Shown piece by piece: positions 22,531 through 35,600 of a DNA stretch of 64,000 nt; the first letter of the stretch is position 1; every line of letters starts with the position of its first letter. The notes under the pieces are model-generated. The model was given only the letters and a program-made list of their open reading frames with translations, did no database searches and was not told where the DNA came from. Both the position numbers and the translations under genes were made by a program. Source of the stretch: Pisaster brevispinus. Taxonomy: Eukaryota > Echinodermata > Asteroidea > Forcipulatida > Asteriidae. The stretch lies in NCBI GenBank assembly GCA_023634235.1, contig JAMKCF010000003.1, positions 18,694,742-18,758,741 on the forward strand, read 5' to 3'.

Positions 22531-24900
22531 CACTTTTTCTTTTTTCTAAGTCTTTAGATTTTAATCATGATTTCACTTATGAGGTAAGAATTTCGCTTGT
22601 CTTTGCGTGGAACACATAGCCCAGCGGTTGGGAAATAGTTTCCGGTGGGTCGGGACCACGGTTCTAATCCCGGCAGTGTCCTTGATTCACTTTTTTCTTT
22701 TTTCTAAGTCTTTAGATTTGAATCGTGATTTCACTTATGATGTAAGAATTTCGCTTGTCTTTGCGTGGAACAGATAGCCTAGTGGTTGGGAGATAGTTTC
22801 TGGTTGATCGTGACCACGGTTCGAATCCCGGCAGTGTCCTTGACTCACTTTGTCTTTTTTCTAAGTCTTTAGATTTGAATCATGATTTCACTTATGAGGT
22901 AAGAATTTCGCTTGTCTTTGCGTGGAACACATAGACCAGTGGTTGGGAAATAGTTTCTGGTGGGTCGGGACTACGGTTCGAATCCCGGCAGGGTCCTTGA
23001 TTCACTCTTTCTTTTTTCTAAGTCTTTGGATTTGAATCATGATTTCACTTATGAGGTATAGATTGCGCTTGTCTTTGCGTGGAACAAATAGCCCAGTGGT
23101 TGGGAGATAGTTTCTGGTGGATCGTGACCACGGTTCGAATCCCGGCAGGGTCCTTGATTCACTTTTTCTGTTTTCTAAGTCTTTAGATTTGAATCATGAT
23201 TTCACTTATGAGGTTATAGATTGCGCTTGTCTTTGCGTGGAACAAATAGCCCAGTGGTTGGGAGATAGTTTCTGGTGGGTCGGGACCACGGTTCGAATCC
23301 GGACAAGGTCCTTGATTCACTTTTTCTTTTTGCTGAGTCTAAGGATTTGAATCGTGATTTCACTTATGATGTAAGAATTTCGCTTGTCTTTGCGTGGAAC
23401 AGATAGCCTAGTGGTTGGGAGATAGGTTCTGGTGGATCGTGACCACGGTTCGAATCCCGGCAGTGTCCTTGACTCACTTTTTCTTTTTTCTAAGTCTTTA
23501 GATTTGAATCATGATTTCACTTATGAGGTAAGAATTTCGCTTGTCTTTGCGTGGAACAAATATCCCAGTGGTTGGCAAATAGTTTCTGGTGGGTCGGGAC
23601 CACGGTTCGAATCCCGGCAGGGTCCTTGATTCACTTTTTCTTTTTTCTAAGTCTTTAGATTTGAATCATGATTTCAAATATGAGGTAAAGATTGCGCTTG
23701 TCTTTGCGTGGAACAAATATCCCAGTGGTTGGGAGACAGTTTCTGGTTGATCGTGACCACGGTTCGAATCCCGGCAGTGTCCTTGACTCACTTTGTCTTT
23801 TTTCTAAGTCTTTAGATTTGAATCATGATTTCACTTATGAGGTAAGAATTTCGCTTGTCTTTGCCCAGTGGTTGGGAAATAGTTTCTGGTGGGTCGGGAC
23901 TACGGTTCGAATCCCGGCAGGGTCCTTGATTCACTTTTTCTTTTTTCTAAGTCTTTAGATTTTAATCATGATTTCACTTATGAGGTAAGAATTTCGCTTG
24001 TCTTTGCGTGGAACACATAGCCCAGCAGTTGGGAAATAGTTTCCGGTGGGTCGGGACCACGGTTCTAATCCCGGCAGTGTCCTTGATTCACTTTTTTCTT
24101 TTTTCTAAGTCTTTAGATTTGAATCGTGATTTCACTTATGATGTAAGAATTTCGCTTGTCTTTGCGTGGAACAGATAGCCTAGTGGTTGGGAGATAGTTT
24201 CTGGTTGATCGTGACCACGGTTCGAATCCCGGCAGTGTCCTTGACTCACTTTGTCTTTTTTCTAAGTCTTTAGATTTGAATCATGATTTCACTTATGAGG
24301 TAAGAATTTCGCTTGTCTTTGCGTGGAACACATAGCCCAGCAGTTGGGAAATAGTTTCCGGTGGGTCGGGACCACGGTTCTAATCCCGGCAGTGTCCTTG
24401 ATTCACTTTTTTCTTTTTTCTAAGTCTTTAGATTTGAATCGTGATTTCACTTATGATGTAAGAATTTCGCTTGTCTTTGCGTGGAACAGATAGCCTAGTG
24501 GTTGGGAGATAGTTTCTGGTTGATCGTGACCACGGTTCGAATCCCGGCAGTGTCCTTGACTCACTTTGTCTTTTTTCTAAGTCTTTAGATTTGAATCATG
24601 ATTTCACTTATGAGGTAAGAATTTCGCTTGTCTTTGCGTGGAACACATAGACCAGTGGTTGGGAAATAGTTTCTGGTGGGTCGGGACTACGGTTCGAATC
24701 CCGGCAGGGTCCTTGATTCACTCTTTCTTTTTTCTAAGTCTTTGGATTTGAATCATGATTTCACTTATGAGGTATAGATTGCGCTTGTCTTTGCGTGGAA
24801 CAAATAGCCCAGTGGTTGGGAGATAGTTTCTGGTGGATCGTGACCACGGTTCGAGTCCCGGCAGTGTCCTTGACTCACTTTGTCTTTTTTCTGAGGCTAA
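22531..24900 (+). repeat. Array block E: short local duplications of the 2.3-kb family
   Basis: A run starting with AGATTTTAATCATG and CAGCGGTTGGG recurs 629 bp apart (21922 and 22551). A CAGCAGTTGGG form then appears twice about 315 bp apart, near 24022 and 24337. These are 4-monomer and 2-monomer duplications. Confidence 0.7.
23803..23945 (+). repeat. 143-bp monomer with broken A box, copy 4
   Basis: Identical deletion, 2,187 bp after copy 3. The shift is shorter by 154 bp, about one monomer, so this unit has lost or exchanged a monomer. Confidence 0.87.
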
Positions 24901-27900
24901 AGATTTGAATCATGATTCACTTATGAGGTAGATATTTCGCTTGTCTTTGCGTGGAACAAATAGCCCAGTGGTTGGGAGATAGTTTCTGGTGGGTCGGTAC
25001 CACGGTTCTAATCCCGGCAGTGTCCTTGATTCACTTTTTCTTTTTTCTAAGTTTTTAGATTTGAATCATGATTTCACTTATGAGGTAGGAATTTCGCTTG
25101 TCTTTGCGTGGAACAGATAGCCTAGTGGTTGGGAGATAGTTTCTGGTTGATCGTGACCACGGTTCGAATCCCGGCAGTGTCCTTGACTCACTTTGTCTTT
25201 TTTCTAAGTCTTTAGATTTGAATCATGATTTCACTTATGAGGTAAGAATTTCGCTTGTCTTTGCGTGGAACACATAGACCAGTGGTTGGGAAATAGTTTC
25301 TGGTGGGTCGGGACTACGGTTCGAATCCCGGCAGGGTCCTTGATTCACTCTTTCTTTTTTCTAAGTCTTTGGATTTGAATCATGATTTCACTTATGAGGT
25401 AGATATTTCGCTTGTCTTTGCGTGGAACAGATAGCCCAGTGGTTGGGAGATAGTTTCTGGTGGGTCGGCACCACGGTTCTAATCCCGGAAGTGTCCTTGA
25501 TTCACTTTTTCTTTTTTCTAAGTCTTTAGATTTGAATCATGATTTCACTTATGAGGTAGGAATTTTGCTTGTCTTTGCGTGGAACAAATAGCCCAGTGGT
25601 TGGGAGATAGTTTCTGGTGGGTCGGGACCACGGTTCGAATCCCGGCAAAGTCCTTGATTCACTTTTTCTTTTCTCTGAGTCTAAAGATTTGAATCATGAT
25701 TTCACTTATGAGGTAAGAATTTCGCTTGTCTTTGCGTGAAACATATAGCCCAGTGGTTGGGAGATAGTTTCTGGTGGGTCGGGACCACGGTTCTAATCCC
25801 GGCAGTGTCCTTGATTCACTTTTTCTTTTTTCTAAGTCTTTAGATTTGAATCTTGATTTCACTTATGAGGTAAGAATTTCGCTTGTCTTTGCGTGGAACA
25901 CATAGCCCAGTGGTTGGGAAATAGTTTCTGGTGGGTCGGGACCACGGTTCTAATCCCGGCAGTGTCCTTGATTCACTTTTTCTTTTTTCTAAGTCTTTAG
26001 ATTTGAATCATGATTTCACTTATGAGGTAGGAATTTTGCTTGTCTTTGCGTGGAACAAATAGCCCAGTGGTTGGGAGATAGTTTCTGGTGGGTCGGGACC
26101 ACGGTTCGAATCCCGGCAAAGTCCTTGATTCACTTTTTCTTTTGTCTGAGTCTAAAGATTTGAATCATGATTTCACTTATGAGGTAAGAATTTCGCTTGT
26201 CTTTGCGTGAAACAGATAGCCCAGTGGTTGGGAGATAGTTTCTGGTGGGTCGGGACCACGGTTCTAATCCCGGCAGTGTCCTTGATTCACTTTTTTCTTT
26301 TTTCTAAGTCTTTAGATTTGAATCATGATTTCACTTATGAGGTAGGAATTTTGCTTGTCTTTGCGTGGAACAAATAGCCCAGTGGTTGGGAGACAGTTTC
26401 TGGTGGATCGGGACCACGGTTCGAATCCCGTCAGGGTCCTTGATTCACTTTTTTCTTTTTTCTAAGTTTTTAGATTTGAATCATGATTTCACTTATGAGG
26501 TAGGAATTTTGCTTGTCTTTGCGTGGAACAAATAGCCCAGTGGTTGGGAGATAGTTTCTGGTGGGTCGGGACCACGGTTCTAATCCCGGCAAAGTCCTTG
26601 ATTCACTTTTTCTTTTGTCTGAGTCTAAAGATTTTAATCATGATTTCACTTATGAGGTAAGAATTTCGCTTGTCTTTGCGTGGAACACATAGCCCAGTGG
26701 TTGGGAAACAGTTTTTGGTGGGTCGGGACAACGGTTCTAATCCCGGCAGTGTCCTTGATTCACTTTTTCTTTTTTCTAAGTCTTTAGATTTGAATCATGA
26801 TTTCACTTATGAGGTAGGAATTTTGCTTGTCTTTGCGTGGAACAAATAGCCCAGTGGTTGGGAGAAAGTTTCTGGTGGATCGGGACCACGGTTCGGATCC
26901 CGTCAGGGTCCTTGATTTACTTTTTCTTTTGTCTGAGTCTAAAGATTTGAATCATGATTTCACTTATGAGGTAAGAATTTCGCTTGTCTTTGCGTGGAAC
27001 ACATAGCCCAGTGGTTGGGAAATAGTTTCTGGTGGGTCGGGACTACGGTTCGAATCCCGGCAGGGTCCTTGATTCACTTTTTCTTTTTTCTAAGTCTTTA
27101 GATTTGAATCATGATTTCACTTATGAGGTATAGATTGCGCTTGTCTTTGCGTGGAACAAATAGCCCAGTGGTTGGGAGATAGTTTCTGGTGGGTCGGGAC
27201 CACGGTTCGAATCCGGACAAGGTCCTTGATTCACTCTTTCTTTTTGCTGAGTCTATGGATTTGAATCGTGATTTCCCTTATGAGGTAAGAATTTCGCTTG
27301 TCTTTGCGTGGAACAGATAGCCTAGGTGTTGGGAGATAGTTTCTGGTGGATCGTGACCACGGTTCGAATCCCGGCAGTGTCCTTGACTCACTTTGTATTT
27401 TTTCTGAGTCTAAAGATTTGAATCATGATTTCACTTATGAGGTAGATATTTCGCTTGTCTTTGCGTGGAACAGATAGCCCAGTGGTTGGGAGATAGTTTC
27501 TGGTGGGTCGGCACCACGGTTCTAATCCCGGCAGTGTCCTTGATTCACTTTTTCTTTTTTCTAAGTTTTTATATTTGAATTATGATTTCACTTATGAGGT
27601 AGGAATTTCGCTTGTCTTTGCGTGGAACACATAGCCCAGCGGTTGGGAAATAGTTTCCGGTGGGACGGGACCACGGTTCTAATCCCGGCAGTGTCCTTGA
27701 TTCACTTTTTTCTTTTTTCTAAGTCTTTAGATTTGAATCATGATTTCACTTATGAGGTAGGAATTTTGCTTGTCTTAGCGTGGAACAAATAGCCCAGTGG
27801 TTGGGAGATAGTTTCTGGTGGGTCGGGACCACGGTTCGAATCCCGGCAAAGTCCTTGATTCACTTTTTCTTTTGTCTGAGTCTAAAGATTTGAATCATGA

Positions 27901-30900
27901 TTTCACTTATGAGGTAAGAATTTCGCTTGTCTTTGCGTGGAACAGATAGCCCAGTGGTTGGGAGATAGTTTCTGGTGGGTCGGGACCACGGTTCTAATCC
28001 CGGCAGTGTCCTTGATTCACTTTTTCTTTTTTCTAAGTCTTTAGATTTGAATCTTGATTTCACTTATGAGGTAAGAATTTCGCTTGTCTTTGCGTGGAAC
28101 ACATAGCCCAGTGGTTGGGAAATAGTTTCTGGTGGGTCGGGACCACGGTTCGAATCCGGACAAGGTCCTTGATTCACTCTTTCTTTTTGCTGAGTCTATG
28201 GATTTGAATCGTGATTTTACTTATGAGGTAAGAATTTCGCTTGTCTTTGCGTGGAACAGATAGCCTAGTGGTTGGGAGATAGTTTCTGGTGGATCGTGAC
28301 CACGGTTCGAATCCCGGCAGTGTCCTTGACTCACTTTGTATTTTTTCTGAGTCTAAAGATTTGAATCATGATTTCACTTATGAGGTAGATATTTCGCTTG
28401 TCTTTGCGTGGAACAGATAGCCCAGTGGTTGGGAGATAGTTTCTGGTGGGTCGGCACCACGGTTCTAATCCCGGCAGTGTCCTTGATTCACTTTTTCTTT
28501 TTTCTAAGTTTTTAGATTTGAATTATGATTTCACTTATGAGGTAGGAATTTCGCTTGTCTTTGCGTGGAACACATAGCCCAGCGGTTGGGAAATAGTTTC
28601 CGGTGGGACGGGACCACGGTTCTAATCCCGGCAGTGTCCTTGATTCACTTTTTTCTTTTTTCTAAGTCTTTAGATTTGAATCATGATTTCACTTATGAGG
28701 TAGGAATTTTGCTTGTCTTTGCGTGGAACAAATAGCCCAGTGGTTGGGAGATAGTTTCTGGTGGGTCGGGACCACGGTTCGAATCCCGGCAAAGTCCTTG
28801 ATTCACTTTTTCTTTTGTCTGAGTCTAAAGATTTTAATCATGATTTCACTTATGAGGTAAGAATTTCGCTTGTCTTTGCGTGGAACACATAGCCCAGTGG
28901 TTGGGAAACAGTTTTTGGTGGGTCGGGACCACGGTTCTAATCCCGGCAGTGTCCTTGATTCACTTTTTCTTTTTTCTAAGTCTTTAGATTTGAATCATGA
29001 TTTCACTTATGAGGTAGGAATTTTGCTTGTCTTTGCGTGGAACAAATAGCCCAGTGGTTGGGAGACAGTTTCTGGTGGATCGGGACCACGGTTCGAATAC
29101 CGTCAGGGTCCTTGATTTACTTTTTCTTTTTTCTAAGTCTTTAGATTTGAATCATGATTTCAATTATGAGGTAAGAATTTCGCTTGTCTTTGCGTGGAAC
29201 ACATAGCCCAGCGGTTGGTAAATAGTTTCTGGTGGGTCGGGACCACGGTTCTAATCCCGGCAGTGTCCTTGATTCACTTTTTTCTTTTTTCTAAGTCTTT
29301 AGATTTGAATCATGATTTCACTTATGAGGTAGGAATTTTGCTTGTCTTTGCGTGGAACAAATAGCCCAGTGGTTGGGAGATAGTTTCTGGTGGGTCGGGA
29401 CCACGGTTCGAATCCCGGCAAAGTCCTTGATTCACTTTTTCTTTTGTCTGAGTCTAAAGATTTGAATCATGATTACACTTTTGAGGTAGATATTTCGCTT
29501 GTCTTTGCGTGGAACACATAGCCCAGTCGTTGGGAGACAGTTTCTGGTGGATCGGGACCACGGTTCGAATCCCGGCAGGGTTTTTGATTCACGTTTTCTT
29601 TTTGCTGAGTCTAAGGATTTGAATCGTGAATTCACTTATGAGGTAAGAATGTTGCTTGTCTTTGCGTGGAACAGATAGCCTAGTGGTTGGGAGATAGTTT
29701 CTGGTGGGTCGGCACCACGGTTCGAATCCCGGCAGTGTCCTTGATTCACTTTTTCTTTTTTCTAAGTTTTTAGATTTGAATCATGATTTCACTTATGAGG
29801 TAGGAATTTCGCTTGTCTTTGCGTGGAACAAATAGCCCAGTGGTTGGGAGATAGTTTCTGGTGGATCGGGACCACGGTTCGAATCCCGTCAGGGTCCTTG
29901 ATTCACTTTTTCTTTTTTCTAAGTCTTTAGATTTGAATCATGATTTCACTTATGAGGTAAGAATTTCGCTTGTCTTTGCGTGGAACACATAGCCCAGTGG
30001 TTGGGAAATAGTTTCTGGTGGGTCGGGACTACGGTTCGAATCCCGGCAGGGTCCTTGATTCACTTTTTCTTTTTTCTAAGTCTTTAGATTTGAATCATGA
30101 TTTCACTTATGAGGTATAGATTGCGCTTGTCTTTGCGTGGAACAAATAGCCCAGTGGTTGGGAGATAGTTTCTGGTGGGTCGGGACCACGGTTCGAATCC
30201 GGACAAGGTCCTTGATTCACTCTTTCTTTTTGCTGAGTCTATGGATTTGAATCGTGATTTCACTTATGAGGTAAGAATTTCGCTTGTCTTTGCGCGGAAC
30301 AGATAGCCTAGGTGTTGGGAGATAGTTTCTGGTGGATCGTGACCACGGTTCGATTCCCGGCAGTGTCCTTGACTCACTTTGTATTTTTTCTGAGTCTAAA
30401 GATTTGAATCATGATTTCACTTATGAGGTAGATATTTCGCTTGTCTTTGCGTGGAACAGATAGCCCAGTGGTTGGGAGATAGTTTCTGGTGTGTCGGGAC
30501 CACGGTTCTAATCCCGGCAGTGTCCTTGATTCACTTTTTTCTTTTTTCTAAGTCTTTAGATTTGAATCTTGATTTCACTTATGAGGTAGGAATTTTGCTT
30601 GTCTTTGCGTGGAACACATAGCCCAGTGGTTGGGAAATAGTTTCTGGTGGGTCGGGACCACGGTTCTAATCCCGGAAGTGTCCTTGATTCACTTTTTTCT
30701 TTTTTCTAAGTCTTTAGATTTGAATCATGATTTCACTTATGAGGTAGGAATTTTGCTTGTCTTTGCGTGGAACAAATAGCCCAGTGGTTGGGAGACAGTT
30801 TCTGGTGGATCGGGACCACGGTTCGAATCCCGTCAGGGTCCTTGATTCACTTTTTTCTTTTTTCTAAGTTTTTAGATTTGAATCATGATTTCACTTATGA

Positions 30901-32640
30901 GGTAGGAATTTTGCTTGTCTTTGCGTGGAACAAATAGCCCAGTGGTTGGGAGATAGTTTCTGGTGGGTCGGGACCACGGTTCGAATCCCGGCAAAGTCCT
31001 TGATTCACTTTTTCTTTTGTCTGAGTCTAAAGATTTTAATCATGATTTCACTTATGAGGTAAGAATTTCGCTTGTATTTGCGTGGAACACATAGCCCAGT
31101 GGTTGGGAAACAGTTTTTGGTGGGTCGGGACCACGGTTCTAATCCCGGCAGTGTCCTTGATTCACTTTTTCTTTTTTCTAAGTCTTTAGATTTGAATCAT
31201 GATTTCACTTATGAGGTAGGAATTTTGCTTGTCTTTGCGTGGAACAAATAGCCCAGTGGTTGGGAGACAGTTTCTGGTGGATCGGGACCACGGTTCGAAT
31301 ACCGTCAGGGTCCTTGATTTACTTTTTCTTTTTTCTAAGTCTTTAGATTTGAATCATGATTTCAATTATGAGGTAAGAATTTCGCTTGTCTTTGCGTGGA
31401 ACACATAGCCCAGCGGTTGGTAAATAGTTTCTGGTGGGTCGGGACCACGGTTCTAATCCCGGCAGTGTCCTTGATTCACTTTTTTCTTTTTTCTAAGTCT
31501 TTAGATTTGAATCATGATTTCACTTATGAGGTAGGAATTTTGCTTGTCTTTGCGTGGAACAAATAGCCCAGTGGTTGGGAGATAGTTTCTGGTGGGTCGG
31601 GACCACGGTTCGAATCCCGGCAAAGTCCTTGATTCACTTTTTCTTTTGTCTGAGTCTAAAGATTTGAATCATGATTACACTTTTGAGGTAGATATTTCGC
31701 TTGTCTTTGCGTGGAACACATAGCCCAGTCGTTGGGAGACAGTTTCTGGTGGATCGGGACCACGGTTCGAATCCCGGCAGGGTTTTTGATTCACGTTTTC
31801 TTTTTGCTGAGTCTAAGGATTTGAATCGTGAATTCACTTATGAGGTAAGAATGTTGCTTGTCTTTGCGTGGAACAGATAGCCTAGTGGTTGGGAGATAGT
31901 TTCTGGTGGGTCGGCACCACGGTTCGAATCCCGGCAGTGTCCTTGATTCACTTTTTCTTTTTTCTAAGTTTTTAGATTTGAATCATGATTTCACTTATGA
32001 GGTAGGAATTTCGCTTGTCTTTGCGTGGAACAAATAGCCCAGTGGTTGGGAGATAGTTTCTGGTGGATCGGGACCACGGTTCGAATCCCGGCAGGGTCCT
32101 TGATTCACTTTTTCTTTTTTCTAAGTCTTTAGATTTGAATCATGATTTCACTTATGAGGTATAGATTGCGCTTGTCTTTGCGTGGAACAAATAGCCCAGT
32201 GGTTGGGAGATAGTTTCTGGTGGGTCGGGACCACGGTTCGAATCCGGACAAGGTCCTTGATTCACTCTTTCTTTTTGCTGAGTCTATGGATTTGAATCGT
32301 GATTTCACTTATGAGGTAAGAATTTCGCTTGTCTTTGCGTGGAACAGATAGCCTAGGTGTTGGGAGATAGTTTCTGGTGGATCGTGACCACGGTTCGATT
32401 CCCGGCAGTGTCCTTGACTCACTTTGTATTTTTTCTGAGTCTAAAGATTTGAATCATGATTTCACTTATGAGGTAGATATTTCGCTTGTCTTTGCGTGGA
32501 ACAGATAGCCCAGTGGTTGGGAGATAGTTTCTGGTGTGTCGGCACCACGGTTCTAATCCCGGCAGTGTCCTTGATTCACTTTTTCTTTTTTCTAAGTTTT
32601 TAGATTTGAATTATGATTTCACTTATGAGGTAGGAATTTC
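24901..32640 (+). repeat. Array block F: GGAATTTTGC-type monomers with 6- and 14-monomer repeats
   Basis: Monomers with GAGGTAGGAATTTTGC and CGGCAAAGTCC dominate. The GCTGAGTCTATGG marker at 27246 and 28189 shows a 943-bp step. About 28640-29880 recurs at 30840-32080 with a shift of 2,202 bp (14 monomers), and this includes a shared odd B-box context (GAATACCGTCAGG) in both copies. Confidence 0.75.
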
Positions 32641-35600
32641 GCTTGTCTTTGCGTGGAACAAATAGCCCAGTGGTTGGGAGATAGTTTCTGGTGGGTCGGG
32701 ACCACGGTTCGAATCCCGGCAAAGTCCTTGATTCACTTTTTTTTTTGTCTGAGTCTAAAGATTTGAATCATGATTTCACTTATGAGGTAAGAATTTCGCT
32801 TGTCTTTGCGTGGAACAGATAGCCCAGTGGTTGGGAGATAGTTTCTGGTGGGTCGGGACCACGGTTCTAATCCCGGCAGTGTCCTTGATTCACTTTTTCT
32901 TTTTTCTAAGTCTTTAGATTTGAATCTTGATTTCACTTATGAGGTAAGAATTTCGCTTGTCTTTGCGTGGAACACATAGCCCAGTGGTTGGGAAATAGTT
33001 TCTGGTGGGTCGGGACCACGGTTCTAATCCCGGCAGTGTCCTTGATTCACTTTTTTTCTTTTTTCTAAGTCTTTAGATTTGAATCATGATTTCACTTATG
33101 AGGTAGGAATTTTGCTTGTCTTTGCGTGGAACAAATAGCCCAGTGGTTGGGAGACAGTTTCTGGTGGATCGGGACCACGGTTCGAATCCCGTCAGGGTCC
33201 TTGATTCACTTTTTTCTTTTTTCTAAGTCTTTAGATTTGAATCATGATTTCACTTATGAGGTAGGAATTTTGCTTGTCTTTGCGTGGAACAAATAGCCCA
33301 GTGGTTGGGAGATAGTTTCTGGTGGGTCGGGACCACGGTTCGAATCCCGGCAAAGTCCTTGATTCACTTTTTCTTTTGTCTGAGTCTAAAGATTTGAATC
33401 ATGATTTCACTTATGAGGTAAGAATTTCGCTTGTCTTTGCGTGGAACACATAGCCCAGTCGTTGGGAGACAGTTTCTGGTGGATCGGGACCACGGTTCGA
33501 ATCCCGGCAGGGTTTTTGATTCACGTTTTCTTTTTGCTGAGTCTAAGGATTTGAATCGTGAATTCACTTATGAGGTAAGAATGTTGCTTGTCTTTGCGTG
33601 GAACAGATAGCCTAGTGGTTGGGAGATAGTTTCTGGTGGGTCGGCACCACGGTTCGAATCCCGGCAGTGTCCTTGATTCACTTTTTCTTTTTTCTAAGTT
33701 TTTAGATTTGAATCATGATTTCACTTATGAGGTAGGAATTTCGCTTGTCTTTGCGTGGAACAAATAGCCCAGTGGTTGGGAGATAGTTTCTGGTGGATCG
33801 GGACCACGGTTCGAATCCCGGCAGGGTCCTTGATTCACTTTTTCTTTTTTCTAAGTCTTTAGATTTGAATCATGATTTCACTTATGAGGTATAGATTGCG
33901 CTTGTCTTTGCGTGGAACAAATAGCCCAGTGGTTGGGAGATAGTTTCTGGTGGGTCGGGACCACGGTTCGAATCCGGACAAGGTCCTTGATTCACTCTTT
34001 CTTTTTGCTGAGTCTATGGATTTGAATCGTGATTTCACTTATGAGGTAAGAATTTCGCTTGTCTTTGCGTGGAACAGATAGCCTAGGTGTTGGGAGATAG
34101 TTTCTGGTGGATCGTGACCACGGTTCGATTCCCGGCAGTGTCCTTGACTCACTTTGTATTTTTTCTGAGTCTAAAGATTTGAATCATGATTTCACTTATG
34201 AGGTAGATATTTCGCTTGTCTTTGCGTGGAACAGATAGCCCAGTGGTTGGGAGATAGTTTCTGGTGTGTCGGCACCACGGTTCTAATCCCGGCAGTGTCC
34301 TTGATTCACTTTTTCTTTTTTCTAAGTTTTTAGATTTGAATTATGATTTCACTTATGAGGTAGGAATTTCGCTTGTCTTTGCGTGGAACACATAGCCCAG
34401 CGGTTGGGAAATACTTTCCGGTGGGACGGGACCACGGTTCTAATCCCGGCAGTGTCCTTGATTCACTTTTTTCTTTTTTCTAAGTCTTTAGATTTGAATC
34501 ATGATTTCACTTATGAGGTAGGAATTTTGCTTGTCTTTGCGTGGAACAAATAGCCCAGTGGTTGGGAGATAGTTTCTGGTGGGTCGGGACCACGGTTCGA
34601 ATCCCGGCAAAGTCCTTGATTCACTTTTTTTTTTGTCTGAGTCTAAAGATTTGAATCATGATTTCACTTATGAGGTAAGAATTTCGCTTGTCTTTGCGTG
34701 GAACAGATAGCCCAGTGGTTGGGAGATAGTTTCTGGTGGGTCGGGACCACGGTTCTAATCCCGGCAGTGTCCTTGATTCACTTTTTCTTTTTTCTAAGTC
34801 TTTAGATTTGAATCTTGATTTCACTTATGAGGTAAGAATTTCGCTTGTCTTTGCGTGGAACACATAGCCCAGTGGTTGGGAAATAGTTTCTGGTGGGTCG
34901 GGACCACGGTTCTAATCCCGGCAGTGTCCTTGATTCACTTTTTTTCTTTTTTCTAAGTCTTTAGATTTGAATCATGATTTCACTTATGAGGTAGGAATTT
35001 TGCTTGTCTTTGCGTGGAACAAATAGCCCAGTGGTTGGGAGACAGTTTCTGGTGGATCGGGACCACGGTTCGAATCCCGTCAGGGTCCTTGATTCACTTT
35101 TTTCTTTTTTCTAAGTCTTTAGATTTGAATCATGATTTCACTTATGAGGTAGGAATTTTGCTTGTCTTTGCGTGGAACAAATAGCCCAGTGGTTGGGAGA
35201 TAGTTTCTGGTGGGTCGGGACCACGGTTCGAATCCCGGCAAAGTCCTTGATTCACTTTTTCTTTTGTCTGAGTCTAAAGATTTTAATCATGATTTCACTT
35301 ATGAGGTAAGAATTTCGCTTGTTTTTGCGTGGAACACATAGCCCAGTGGTTGGGAAACAGTTTTTGGTGGGTCGGGACCACGGTTCTAATCCCGGCAGTG
35401 TCCTTGATTCACTTTTTCTTTTTTCTAAGTCTTTAGATTTGAATCATGATTTCACTTATGAGGTAGGAATTTTGCTTGTCTTTGCGTGGAACAAATAGCC
35501 CAGTGGTTGGGAGACAGTTTCTGGTGGATCGGGACCACGGTTCGAATCCCGTCAGGGTCCTTGATTTACTTTTTCTTTTTTCTAAGTCTTTAGATTTGTA

